This document shows, in pieces, positions 1 to 6,492 of a DNA stretch of 7,259 bases; within the stretch, counting starts at the first letter, position 1; each line of letters starts with the position of its first letter. The notes beneath the pieces are model-generated. The model saw only the letters and a list, made by a program, of their open reading frames with translations, was not told the origin of the DNA and did no database searches. The DNA comes from Deltaproteobacteria bacterium (lineage in GTDB: Bacteria > Desulfobacterota > Dissulfuribacteria > Dissulfuribacterales > UBA3076): the NCBI GenBank assembly GCA_027004315.1, contig JALTHV010000284.1, positions 1 through 7,259 on the forward strand. Direction: 5' to 3'. A program made the translations under genes and the position numbers.

Positions 1-395
1 CCTCTCTGATGGTATGCATCCAGCAACTCTCCAGCCAGACGCTGGGCCATAGTTTTTTCTCCCCTCTTCCTGGAAAAATTTACTAGCCATCTGATAGCCA
101 AGGCCTGCCTCCGATTTGAACGGACCTCTACTGGCACCTGGTAGGTCGCACCGCCCACTCTACGGGAACGCACCTCCAACACAGGCTTCACATGTTCCAT
201 TGCCTGTTCGAAGACCTTAAGAGGATCCTCTTTTGAGCGTTTTTCCACAATATCCATGGCCCGATAGAAGATCCCTTGTGACAGACTCTTTTTGCCCTCA
301 CGCATCAATCCATTAATAAACTTAGATACCAGAGTATTTTTATACTTTGGGTCTGCTGGTATCACCCGCTTAGGGACTTCTCTTCTCCTTGGCAT
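1..395 (-). CDS. rpsG: Small ribosomal subunit protein S7 (5' part; runs off the left edge)
   Basis: Ribosomal protein S7 binds the 3' major domain of 16S rRNA, nucleates assembly of the 30S head and contacts E-site tRNA. No full-length frame is closed inside the window, but reading the minus strand from the ATG at 393-395 gives 131 residues with no stop. The sequence starts MPRRREVPKRVIPADPKY and continues with S7 hallmarks: KFINGLMREGKKS, a stretch ending in ALEHVKP-like EQAMEHVKPVLEVRSRRVGG, TYQVPVEV, and ALAIRWLVNFSRKR. S7 is usually about 156 residues, so roughly 25 C-terminal residues are missing beyond the edge. A GGGAG Shine-Dalgarno sequence lies 3 nt before the start. The gene follows rpsL by 55 bp on the same strand, the classical str-operon order (rpsL-rpsG-fusA-tuf); fusA is expected next, outside the window. 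Family identity is secure. Confidence 0.97.
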   Translation of the reverse strand, partial: MPRRREVPKRVIPADPKYKNTLVSKFINGLMREGKKSLSQGIFYRAMDIVEKRSKEDPLKVFEQAMEHVKPVLEVRSRRVGGATYQVPVEVRSNRRQALAIRWLVNFSRKRGEKTMAQRLAGELLDAYHQR

Positions 396-450
396 AGTCT
401 CCCTACCCGTATTTTATATTTGATTCCACAGAGAAAATCTTATCTTTAAA

Positions 451-822
451 CTACTTGGGCCGTTTCGTCCCATACTTAGACCTTGCCTTTTGCCTGTCCT
501 GAACTCCAAGGGTATCCAATGTCCCTCTAACAATATGATAACGGACACCAGGGAGATCCTTTACACGCCCCCCACGTATTAAGACCACTGAGTGTTCCTG
601 CAAGTTGTGGCCAATACCTGGTATATAGGATGTAACCTCCATACCATTGGTCAAACGTACACGAGCCACTTTTCGAAGGGCTGAATTGGGCTTCTTCGGA
701 GTAGTAGTATAGACACGAGTACACACACCTCGACGCTGTGGGCAAGAATCCAAGGCAGGTGCCTTGTTCTTCTTCTTGATTTTCTTACGCCCCTTCCGGA
801 CGAGTTGATTAATAGTCGGCAT
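451..822 (-). CDS. rpsL: Small ribosomal subunit protein S12
   Basis: Ribosomal protein S12 sits at the decoding centre of the 30S subunit and controls tRNA selection accuracy. The 123 residues are the normal family length and begin MPTINQLVRKGRKK. Seen directly: the Cys27/Cys34 pair (CPQRRGVC), the decoding loop TTTPKKPNSALRKV with Lys43, and the second loop GGRVKDLPGVRYH with Lys88 and Asp89. Asp89 is the residue methylthiolated by RimO in other bacteria. Lys43 and Lys88 are the ancestral, streptomycin-sensitive residues. The C-terminus is the usual ARSKYGTKRPK. A strong GAGGAGGG Shine-Dalgarno sequence sits 5 nt before the ATG. It is the first gene of a leftward operon with rpsG; a promoter candidate lies upstream at 941-969. 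The gene upstream on the same strand is a flavodoxin rather than rpoC. Confidence 0.98.
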   Translation of the reverse strand: MPTINQLVRKGRKKIKKKNKAPALDSCPQRRGVCTRVYTTTPKKPNSALRKVARVRLTNGMEVTSYIPGIGHNLQEHSVVLIRGGRVKDLPGVRYHIVRGTLDTLGVQDRQKARSKYGTKRPK

Positions 823-940
823 CTATACCCTCCTCATATCTCCAAAAAAATCACATCTAAAAAAGACACTACAAATCTACATTCTCAATTTCTCAATCAA
901 GATCCAAGAAAAAATGAGCACCTCAGAAAGAGAGCCTCTT

Positions 941-969
941 TTAATACTGGTTTAGCTAAGGCTTGTCAA
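941..969 (-). promoter_or_regulatory. Sigma70-type promoter for the rpsL-rpsG (str) operon
   Basis: Reading the minus strand, a perfect -35 hexamer TTGACA (964-969) is followed by exactly 17 bp and a -10 hexamer TATTAA (941-946, 4 of 6 consensus matches). Transcription would start near 934, giving an rpsL leader of about 110 nt. The leader is AT-rich and ends in the strong rpsL Shine-Dalgarno sequence. It contains a tandem TTCTCAAT repeat (plus strand, 882-897) but no evident strong hairpin or ribosomal-protein operator. The rest of 823-1068 shows no convincing gene, and no intrinsic terminator is visible after the flavodoxin gene, so some read-through into rpsL is possible. The assignment is by consensus matching only. 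Confidence 0.6.
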
Positions 970-1068
970 GAGGTCTTGTTACGTTCTCTAAAATCTCTAA
1001 AGACTAAAAATGTCCTATCTGCCAAAATTTTAGAAAAATCCCCTATACAACTAGTTGCCCCCCTATAT

Positions 1069-1605
1069 TCAAACCTGCAAAATCCCCCGCACCATTTCAG
1101 CCACTCTCTGAAGATCATCACTGTTTGGCCTCCCAACAATGTTACCCAAACGGCCTCTAGTTGAGAGGCCTTGATGCTTCTCGAGATGATATTCACCTAC
1201 AATATACCACTCGTCTACTATTTCAATACCAAGGTGATCAAGCAATTGACCCATGTATTTTACTGCTGGAATTGCCTCATTTACACCGGTATGTACTCCA
1301 CCATATGTACAATAGATTACCCCTCTCTTGCCAGCCAACCTGGGAGCAGAGGGTTTTATATTGCCATTTTCTGCATATTTTTTGAGAGTTCTGGATATAA
1401 AGTTCAGCATAGGTCTCCCAGGGAGCCAGCGATAGACTCCTGAGCCCATAAATATAAAGTCATAATGGAGTAAATCTACGTCTATCTCTCTTGTTGTCCT
1501 AAGGGTATCTACTTGATGCCCTAGCTCTCTTGCCGTCTTTTCTATCTCTTTTGCTATCTTCTCTGTATTTCCAGTAGTGGAAAAGTAGAGGTTGAGAATA
1601 TTCAT
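1069..1605 (-). CDS. Flavodoxin-like FMN-binding protein
   Basis: This is a 178-residue protein with a flavodoxin fold signature. A first beta strand MNILNLYFS runs into the FMN phosphate-binding loop STTGNT (residues 9-14), followed by a helix. YDFIFMGSGVYRWLPGRP (48-65) corresponds to the second FMN-contacting loop. GVIYCTYGGVHTGVNEA (95-111) resembles the third strand and loop of flavodoxin-fold proteins that carry an aromatic near the isoalloxazine ring. No signal peptide, membrane segment or fused domain is seen, so it should be a soluble cytoplasmic electron carrier or small flavoprotein. The redox partner cannot be told from this window. An AGAGGG Shine-Dalgarno sequence lies 4 nt before the ATG. 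It stands alone, upstream of and in the same direction as rpsL, and divergent from the DUF1178 gene. A TATAAA element at 1626-1631 (minus strand) could be its -10 box, but no good -35 accompanies it. Confidence 0.85.
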   Translation of the reverse strand: MNILNLYFSTTGNTEKIAKEIEKTARELGHQVDTLRTTREIDVDLLHYDFIFMGSGVYRWLPGRPMLNFISRTLKKYAENGNIKPSAPRLAGKRGVIYCTYGGVHTGVNEAIPAVKYMGQLLDHLGIEIVDEWYIVGEYHLEKHQGLSTRGRLGNIVGRPNSDDLQRVAEMVRGILQV

Positions 1606-1701
1606 GTTTCCCTCTTTTATGCTTTTTTATAAAAATAGACATATTTACAAAAAATAACAAGACAATTTATCAGCGCCTATACCGCAGACCCCTGCCCTGC
1701 A

Positions 1702-1730
1702 TTGCATATCCATGCACAAAATGTTATCAG
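1702..1730 (+). promoter_or_regulatory. Candidate extended -10 promoter for the DUF1178/PPIase genes
   Basis: In the 134-bp divergent intergenic region, TTGCAT (1702-1707) is separated by 17 bp from TATCAG (1725-1730). A TGT directly in front of that hexamer makes an extended -10. Transcription would begin near 1737, only about 3 nt before the ATG at 1740, so the mRNA would be essentially leaderless. This agrees with the lack of a Shine-Dalgarno sequence before that start. The hexamers are only partial consensus matches, so this is a moderate-to-weak call. Confidence 0.35.
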
Positions 1731-1739
1731 ATTTGTATT

Positions 1740-2174
1740 ATGATAGTCTTTGATCTGTATTGCGATCAGAATCATACCTTTGAGGGCTGGTTCCAGGATA
1801 GGAGGTCATTTGATATACAGAAGGAGCAGGGCCTCCTGACCTGTCCAATCTGTGGCAGCAAAAACGTCCATAAGATCCCCTCAGCAGTTACAGTATGTAC
1901 CAGGTCTCAAGAAAAATCTCCAGGAAAAGATGGAGATACCTCAGAGAATGCCTTAAAGGAAGTCTTGAACAAGATTTATAACGTGGTAAAAAAAAACACA
2001 GAAGATGTAGGCATGGGTTTTGCGCAAGAGGCTCTCAAGATACACTATGGTGTGGCTAAGGCCCGTAATATAAGGGGGGTAGCCACCTCTGAGGAAGAAA
2101 AGATGCTGAAAAAAGAGGGGATATCCTTTATAAAGATCCCAGTACCAAGCAAAAAGTCTATAAAGGATCATTAA
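1740..2174 (+). CDS. DUF1178 family zinc-ribbon protein
   Basis: This 144-residue protein matches the DUF1178 family of unknown function, small proteins known mostly from Proteobacteria and relatives. The N-terminus MIVFDLYCDQNHTFEGWF carries Cys8 and His12, and CPICGS supplies Cys35 and Cys38. Together these look like a C-x3-H ... C-x2-C zinc-binding knuckle. The middle (about 50-70) is polar and low in conservation. The C-terminal half has the family features: NTEDVGMGFAQEALKIHYG (86-104), RGVATSEEEKMLKKEGI (112-128) and IKIPVPS at the end. Its role is not known; the fold suggests metal or nucleic-acid/protein binding, but nothing here proves it. The start is fixed by the family N-terminus (M-I-x-[YF]-D-L), yet there is no Shine-Dalgarno sequence before it. 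The PPIase gene follows after 6 bp, so the two are probably co-transcribed. Confidence 0.85.
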   Translation: MIVFDLYCDQNHTFEGWFQDRRSFDIQKEQGLLTCPICGSKNVHKIPSAVTVCTRSQEKSPGKDGDTSENALKEVLNKIYNVVKKNTEDVGMGFAQEALKIHYGVAKARNIRGVATSEEEKMLKKEGISFIKIPVPSKKSIKDH

Positions 2175-2180
2175 ATCGCC

Positions 2181-2681
2181 ATGGCTGACAGGGAAAAGGT
2201 CTCTCTTTGTGTAGAACATGGTAAATTGGTAACCATAGAATACGAAGTCAGATTGTCTTCTGGAGAGGTAGTTGATTCCTCCAAGAAATCAGGGAAAGCA
2301 GCAGTATTTGTCTGTGGAAAGGGGAATTTTCCTAAACCCGTTGAGGAGGGTATTGTAGGGCTTGCCCCTGGAGAGAAAAAAATAATATCTGTCCCCCCAA
2401 AATATACCTATGGTTATTATGACCCTACGAAAGTGACTTTGGTGGCCATTGAAAGGGTTTCAGGTAAGGCAGAAGTAGGTAAGGTAGTCAAGGCCCCTGA
2501 CGAATTCGGGTTGAGGCGTCTTGCCTTGGTCAGGTCCATCTGGGAAGGCGCAATGATGGTGGATTTTAATCATCCCCTGGCTGGCAAGTCTCTGGATTTT
2601 GAGGTCATTATAAAGGATGTACGTCTTACTACGGCAACAGAAAAAAATGAATCTATACTGGCCCATAAGTCGATACAGTAA
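2181..2681 (+). CDS. FKBP-type peptidyl-prolyl cis-trans isomerase, SlyD-like
   Basis: The enzyme catalyses prolyl cis-trans isomerisation, helping protein folding in the cytoplasm; no signal peptide is present. The 166 residues show the SlyD arrangement: an FKBP half-domain with VTIEYEVRLSSGEVVDSS (17-34), then GKGNFPKPVEEGIVGLAPGEKK (46-67) and YTYGYYDPTKV (75-85). An inserted flap (IF, chaperone) domain follows at about 86-127. The FKBP fold then closes with MVDFNHPLAGKSLDFEVIIKDV (126-147), whose [DG]-x-NHPLAGK motif is diagnostic for the SlyD subgroup. The His/Cys-rich nickel-binding tail of Escherichia coli SlyD is absent; the protein ends in a short polar tail. The ATG lies 6 bp after the DUF1178 stop, and the only Shine-Dalgarno-like sequence (AAGGA at about 2162) is rather far away, suggesting translational coupling. 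The 97-bp gap to mqnE leaves open whether mqn shares this transcript. Confidence 0.9.
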   Translation: MADREKVSLCVEHGKLVTIEYEVRLSSGEVVDSSKKSGKAAVFVCGKGNFPKPVEEGIVGLAPGEKKIISVPPKYTYGYYDPTKVTLVAIERVSGKAEVGKVVKAPDEFGLRRLALVRSIWEGAMMVDFNHPLAGKSLDFEVIIKDVRLTTATEKNESILAHKSIQ

Positions 2682-2762
2682 CCCTTCATGACAGGGTATT
2701 TTATCCCATGTATGGAGCTCTATTTTGCCTGTGTCTGTCTGTGGTCAATAGAGTAATATTCC

Positions 2763-2768
2763 AAGGAG
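2763..2768 (+). promoter_or_regulatory. Ribosome binding site of mqnE
   Basis: AAGGAG lies 10 nt before the ATG at 2779 and decides the mqnE start. It is the only clear Shine-Dalgarno sequence in the mqn cluster: mqnC, mqnF and mqnA have weak or no such sequence and seem to depend on coupling. The 97-bp spacer upstream (2682-2778) also holds TTGCCT (2725-2730) and TAATAT (2754-2759). These have unsuitable spacing for a standard promoter, so no promoter is called there. Confidence 0.75.
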
Positions 2769-2778
2769 CTTTCAGGAT

Positions 2779-3864
2779 ATGGAAAAGGCCCTTAAAGAGG
2801 CAGGTTTTTCTGAAATTTACGAAAAGATCTTATCTAACACCCGCTTAAATGCTGAAGACGGAGAACGGCTATATTCCACTACCCATCTGCCGGCCCTTGG
2901 CTATCTGGCCAATCTGGTCAGGGAGAGGCTCAATGCAGACAGGGCCTATTATGTATATAATCAACACATAAATTACTCTAATATATGCATAAATCTCTGT
3001 AAATTCTGTGCCTTTGGAAAGAAAAGGAGCCACCCAGAGGCCTATGAAATGTCTATAGAAGATATAGCCTCCAAGATAAGAGAGAGGAAAGATGAACCTA
3101 TCACAGAGGTCCATATTGTGGGGGGCCTGAATCCAGACCTCCCCTACCACTACTATCTGGATATGCTGAGGGCCATAAAGGCCGAGAGGCCTGAGATCCA
3201 TATCCATGCCTTTACCTGTGTGGAGATAGCCCACCTGGCAGACATTTCAGGCCAGTCAATTACCCAGGTACTGAAAGATCTCGTAGATGCCGGTCTGGGA
3301 TCTATGCCCGGAGGTGGTGCAGAGATCTTTAGCCCCAGGGTTCGCAAAAAGATATGCCCCAAAAAGCTCCCGGGGAAGGACTGGCTGGAGATTGCCAAGG
3401 TTGCTCACAGGGCTGGAATCAGGTCTAATGCCACCATGCTCTATGGGCACATCGAGACAATAGCTGAACGAGTAGATCACCTGCTGGCCTTGAGAAAGGC
3501 CCAGGACGAGACGGGCGGCTTCCTGTGCTTTATCCCCTTGTCATTTCATCCAGATAACACAAAGATGGCATACCTGCCGCCTCCTGGGGGGATAGACGAT
3601 CTCAAAAACATAGCCGTATCCCGTCTCCTCCTCGACAATTTCTCCCACATCAAGGCCTATTGGATAATGCTTGGGCCAAAGGTGGCACAGATTGCCCTCT
3701 CTTTTGGAGCAGACGACATAGACGGAACTATCTTTGAAGAAAAGATTACACATATGGCAGGGGCAGACACTGCCCAGGCCATGAGCCGCACGGAGATTGA
3801 GCACATCATTCAACAGGCCGGGAGGATACCTGTAGAAAGAGATACCCTCTATAATCCGGTCTGA
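2779..3864 (+). CDS. mqnE: Aminofutalosine (aminodeoxyfutalosine) synthase, radical SAM enzyme
   Basis: MqnE joins the adenosyl radical from S-adenosylmethionine to 3-[(1-carboxyvinyl)oxy]benzoate, the MqnA product, to give 6-amino-6-deoxyfutalosine in the futalosine route to menaquinone. It is 361 residues, normal for the family. The [4Fe-4S]-binding radical SAM motif C-x3-C-x2-C is Cys70, Cys74 and Cys77 (NICINLCKFCAFGKK). MqnE rather than MqnC is indicated by EVHIVGGLNPDLPYHYYLDM (110-129), HAFTCVEIAHLA (143-154), GSMPGGGAEIFSPRVRKKIC (174-193), NATMLYGHIET (217-227), FIPLSFHPDNT (251-261), IKAYWIMLG (291-299) and the C-terminal EEKITHMAGA (320-329). It is cytoplasmic. It leads the mqn genes, with mqnC following after 13 bp. 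Confidence 0.95.
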   Translation: MEKALKEAGFSEIYEKILSNTRLNAEDGERLYSTTHLPALGYLANLVRERLNADRAYYVYNQHINYSNICINLCKFCAFGKKRSHPEAYEMSIEDIASKIRERKDEPITEVHIVGGLNPDLPYHYYLDMLRAIKAERPEIHIHAFTCVEIAHLADISGQSITQVLKDLVDAGLGSMPGGGAEIFSPRVRKKICPKKLPGKDWLEIAKVAHRAGIRSNATMLYGHIETIAERVDHLLALRKAQDETGGFLCFIPLSFHPDNTKMAYLPPPGGIDDLKNIAVSRLLLDNFSHIKAYWIMLGPKVAQIALSFGADDIDGTIFEEKITHMAGADTAQAMSRTEIEHIIQQAGRIPVERDTLYNPV

Positions 3865-3877
3865 TCCGCCTTCCACT

Positions 3878-4948
3878 ATGATATCCCAGATAAAGACAAA
3901 GGTCCGGGAGGACAGACGTCTGTCAGGAGAAGAGGCACTCCTACTCTATCGGGAGGCAGACCTGAATCTCCTCGGGCAACTCGCTGACGAGATAAGACAG
4001 AGACTGCATCCGGAACCCATTGTCACATATGTCATAGACCGGAACATAAACTATACCAATATATGTATCTCAGGATGCAAGTTCTGCGCATTTTATCGGG
4101 CACCTGGAGATAGCTCAGGCTATGTGCTCTCCAGGGAGGACCTGGCAAAAAAGATAGAGGAGACCCAGGCCCTTGGGGGTACACAGATCCTGCTGCAGGG
4201 TGGGCTCCATCCAGATCTTCCCCTGAGCTTCTATGAAGAGATGCTCTCTTTTATAAAGGATAATTTTGGAATCCACTGCCACGCCTTTTCTCCGCCTGAA
4301 ATCGTCCACATTGCCCATATCTCCGGCCTCTCGGTAAAAGGGGTCCTGGAGAGGCTTATCAAGGCCGGACTCGATTCTATCCCAGGCGGTGGAGCAGAGA
4401 TCCTGGTAGACCGTGTGAGAAGACAGATCTCCCCCAGGAAGGCCTCTACGGATGAATGGCTCGATGTAATGGAGACTGCCCATGGACTTGGGCTCAAGAC
4501 CACTGCCACCATGATGTTCGGCCATATCGAAAGACTGGATGAGAGGATAGAGCACCTCCTACGCCTGAGAGACCTCCAGGACCGGACTGGCGGATTCACG
4601 GCCTTCATTGCCTGGCCCTTTCAACCCCAAAATACCGCTCTTAAGGTCAGGCCATCTACAGGGCATGACTACTTGAGGTTGCTAGCCATATCCAGGATCG
4701 TCCTTGACAATTTCCCGAATATCCAGGCCTCATGGGTCACCCAGGGTCCAAAAGTGGCCCAGATAGCCCTGTTTTTTGGGGCAAATGACTTTGGCAGCCT
4801 CATGATCGAGGAAAATGTGGTTGCAGCAACCGGGGTAAGTCATCGACTCTCAGAGAAAGAGATGCGCCGGATTATAAATGAGGCCGGCTTTAAACCACAT
4901 CAACGCCTGATGGATTATACCCTGGTCAATAATTCTAAAACCGGGTGA
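3878..4948 (+). CDS. mqnC: Cyclic dehypoxanthinyl futalosine synthase, radical SAM enzyme
   Basis: MqnC uses a 5'-deoxyadenosyl radical to cyclise dehypoxanthinyl futalosine into the spiro-cyclic intermediate that MqnD later converts to 1,4-dihydroxy-6-naphthoate. The length of 356 residues is typical. The cluster-binding motif is Cys63, Cys67 and Cys70 (NICISGCKFCAFYR). MqnC-type features are GTQILLQGGLHPDLP (101-115), HAFSPPEIVHIAHISGLS (135-152), LDSIPGGGAEILVDRVR (165-181), TTATMMFGHIE (208-218), FIAWPFQPQNTAL (243-255) and MIEENVVAATG (309-319). The ATG has no good Shine-Dalgarno sequence and lies 13 bp after mqnE, which suggests coupled translation. The stop overlaps the next start by 4 nt (GTGA). 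It is clearly related to MqnE but differs in the diagnostic segments, so it is not a simple recent duplication. Confidence 0.95.
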   Translation: MISQIKTKVREDRRLSGEEALLLYREADLNLLGQLADEIRQRLHPEPIVTYVIDRNINYTNICISGCKFCAFYRAPGDSSGYVLSREDLAKKIEETQALGGTQILLQGGLHPDLPLSFYEEMLSFIKDNFGIHCHAFSPPEIVHIAHISGLSVKGVLERLIKAGLDSIPGGGAEILVDRVRRQISPRKASTDEWLDVMETAHGLGLKTTATMMFGHIERLDERIEHLLRLRDLQDRTGGFTAFIAWPFQPQNTALKVRPSTGHDYLRLLAISRIVLDNFPNIQASWVTQGPKVAQIALFFGANDFGSLMIEENVVAATGVSHRLSEKEMRRIINEAGFKPHQRLMDYTLVNNSKTG

Positions 4949-6240
4949 TTACGACCTCAACGATTATGGGAAATAAATTACTAAATCCCAAAATCTCCGG
5001 ATCCCCAAATCCATTATGTCTCCATACGGCCCGATGGGTAGTCCCCGTCTCAGGACCTCCTATAGAAAACGGGGCAGTAGCGACCTTTGGGGGAGAAATA
5101 GTAAGGATAGGACGGGCAAGAGAACTCCAATCGAGCTATCTAGCAGAGATAAGAGACTACGAAGATTCCATACTCTGTCCTGCCCTAATAAATGCCCATA
5201 CCCACTTAGAACTCTCTCCGCTTAAGGGACGTCTCTCTCCAAGTGGCTCCTTTGTCGACTGGGTGAGATCCTTGGTTGAGGCCCGCAGCCATATTGGGCC
5301 TGAAGAGTGGATGCCGGCCATAAAAAAGGCGGTAACAGAGATGCAAAAAGAGGGGATAATAGCCGTTGGAGACGTAGGAAATTCGGATCTCATTCCCCGT
5401 CTTTCTTCCAAAGTGGACAGCAACTGGCCTTTTAGAGGCATCTTTTTCCGTGAACTAGTACGCCCGCTGGCAAGTGAAAATGAGACTGATCTGGATATGC
5501 CTGGAGCCAATACCATTTGGATTAGAGACCTCCACTGCCCTCTTCGCCACTCATTTTCCGGACATGCCCCATATTCTGTCGCACCCTCGGTCCTGAAGGC
5601 CATCAAGGCCTGGGACCAAGGCCACGGTCTGCCATTTTCTATACACCTCGCAGAGTCTGGAGAGGAAATAGAATTCCTCCAGACCGGCATGGGTCCTATA
5701 AAGGAACTATTGGAAGAAAAGGGACACTGGCCTCTTGGATACGAAATCCCCAAGACATCTCCTGTAAACTATCTTGATAGACTGGGCCTCTTGGATAAAG
5801 ACACGGTCTGTGTTCATTGTGTCCATGTCGACCAGGACGACATCTCTATCCTGGCAAAAAGCGGTTCCAGTATCTGCCTGTGTCCTAGGAGCAACATATT
5901 TCTTGGGGTAGGCATACCCCCTGTGGAAGCCCTCCATGCCTCAGGCATACCCCTTGCTCTTGGTACTGACAGCCTCGCAAGCAATGACCGACTCTCTATT
6001 TTCGCCGAGATGGCATGCCTCTCAAGGCTGGCCCCTGGCCTGTCTCCCGCGGTCATCTTCAGGGCAGGGACATCTGGTGGGGCAGAGGCACTTGGGATCT
6101 CTGAAAAATGGGGGACCCTGGCACCTGGTAAGGCCGCCATCTTTCTGGCCATTGCATCTGGCCCTATAGGACAGAGAGACGTCTCGGAGTTTTTGGTCCA
6201 TGAAGGGGCCAAGGGATCGGCCAATTGGATAATTGGGTAA
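4945..6240 (+). CDS. mqnF: Probable aminofutalosine deaminase, amidohydrolase superfamily (ATZ/TRZ-like)
   Basis: It is predicted to hydrolyse the 6-amino group of aminofutalosine to give futalosine and ammonia, between MqnE and MqnB. The 431 residues have an N-terminal beta-sandwich part (about 22-78) and a TIM-barrel metal site. Seen directly: the H-x-H pair His85/His87 in NAHTHLELS, His207 in SGHAPYS, His234 with Glu237 in HLAESGEE, His291/His294 in HCVHVDQDD, CPRSN (313-317), and the metal-ligand Asp342 in LGTDSLASND. LAPGKAAIF (392-400) starts the closing beta-sandwich strand. Motifs fix the superfamily; the substrate is inferred from the mqn context, so another deaminase is possible. 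The GTG start at 4945 overlaps the mqnC stop by 4 nt; an ATG at 4966 (residue 8) is an alternative, and neither has a clear Shine-Dalgarno sequence. The stop codon's last base is the first base of the target duplication of the mobile element downstream. Confidence 0.82.
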   Translation: MITTSTIMGNKLLNPKISGSPNPLCLHTARWVVPVSGPPIENGAVATFGGEIVRIGRARELQSSYLAEIRDYEDSILCPALINAHTHLELSPLKGRLSPSGSFVDWVRSLVEARSHIGPEEWMPAIKKAVTEMQKEGIIAVGDVGNSDLIPRLSSKVDSNWPFRGIFFRELVRPLASENETDLDMPGANTIWIRDLHCPLRHSFSGHAPYSVAPSVLKAIKAWDQGHGLPFSIHLAESGEEIEFLQTGMGPIKELLEEKGHWPLGYEIPKTSPVNYLDRLGLLDKDTVCVHCVHVDQDDISILAKSGSSICLCPRSNIFLGVGIPPVEALHASGIPLALGTDSLASNDRLSIFAEMACLSRLAPGLSPAVIFRAGTSGGAEALGISEKWGTLAPGKAAIFLAIASGPIGQRDVSEFLVHEGAKGSANWIIG

Positions 6241-6247
6241 AGTTATG
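6240..6247. repeat. Target site duplication of the outer element, left copy
   Basis: AAGTTATG directly abuts the GTAA end of the left terminal repeat. It starts on the last base of the mqnF stop TAA and contains a vestigial ATG at 6245-6247. From that ATG the reading frame enters the terminal repeat and stops after five codons (M-V-T-S-Q-stop). It is identical to 6716-6723. Confidence 0.88.
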
Positions 6248-6267
6248 GTAACTTCTCAATAAGTGGA

Positions 6268-6472
6268 GTAACTTCTCAATAAGTTCTGGCGTAACCGTTC
6301 GCATCTCCGGCCAGCGGTAGTTTTTTTTCAGGGTTTCAGTGCGGATTAATAGGCAGAGTGCCCTGATTTTGTGCATCAAGCGATGCTCCTGAAACCCTGA
6401 AAAAAGTTACCTCTGGCCGGGGGGAATATGATCGGGTACCAAAAATGATGCCCCAACTTATTGAGAAGTTAC
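6268..6472. mobile_element. Nested MITE of the same family inside the outer element
   Basis: This is a 205-bp element with 18-bp perfect terminal inverted repeats (6268-6285 and 6455-6472; 21 of 23 bases match when extended). The terminal sequence is the same as that of the outer element. The 8 bp on its left (6260-6267, TAAGTGGA) and on its right (6473-6480, TAAGTGGG) match at 7 of 8 positions, as expected for an 8-bp target duplication with one later change. It therefore inserted 12 bp into the left end of the outer element, which explains why two terminal repeats stand in tandem at a 20-bp period (6248 and 6268). It encodes no protein. Its core (6307-6420) is a long imperfect hairpin. Confidence 0.8.
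6307..6420. repeat. Long hairpin in the core of the nested element
   Basis: The arms 6307-6319 and 6408-6420 (CCGGCCAGCGGTA against its complement, 12 of 13 pairs) enclose a perfect 17-bp inverted repeat, 6323-6339 with 6389-6405, whose core is CAGGGTTTCAG/CTGAAACCCTG. The 49-nt loop contains a smaller stem, GCATC/GATGC (6373-6386). Runs of T precede and runs of A follow the stem on either strand, so it is not a standard intrinsic terminator. In mqnF read-through RNA it would form a stable fold. Confidence 0.8.
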
Positions 6473-6492
6473 TAAGTGGGGGCTTCTTTTTG

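Noticed and set aside
882..897. Tandem TTCTCAAT in the rpsL leader, the same 8-mer as in the element's terminal repeat
   Set aside because: The match is only 8 bases, the GTAA and AAGT flanks are absent, and there is no inverted partner or target duplication, so chance is sufficient.
805..1164. Plus-strand open frame of 119 codons across the rpsL leader and the flavodoxin 3' end
   Set aside because: It overlaps the start of rpsL, the str promoter and the flavodoxin gene in antisense, has low-complexity composition, no Shine-Dalgarno sequence and no recognisable motif.
2681..2697. ACCCT/AGGGT hairpin just after the SlyD-like gene as a terminator
   Set aside because: The stem is only 5 bp and the following sequence ATTTTAT is not a proper U-tract; it is too weak to call.
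2779..4948. mqnE and mqnC as a recent tandem duplication
   Set aside because: They share the radical SAM core but carry distinct family-specific segments and moderate similarity; they are two known ancient paralogous families.
6164..6379. Minus-strand open frame of 71 codons from the element into mqnF
   Set aside because: It is half antisense to mqnF and half repeat sequence, with no family resemblance.
6323..6405. Hairpin as an intrinsic terminator after mqnF
   Set aside because: The stem is strong, but on both strands the T-run is before the stem and an A-run follows it, the reverse of a U-tract terminator. The feature is better explained as the element's internal inverted repeat.
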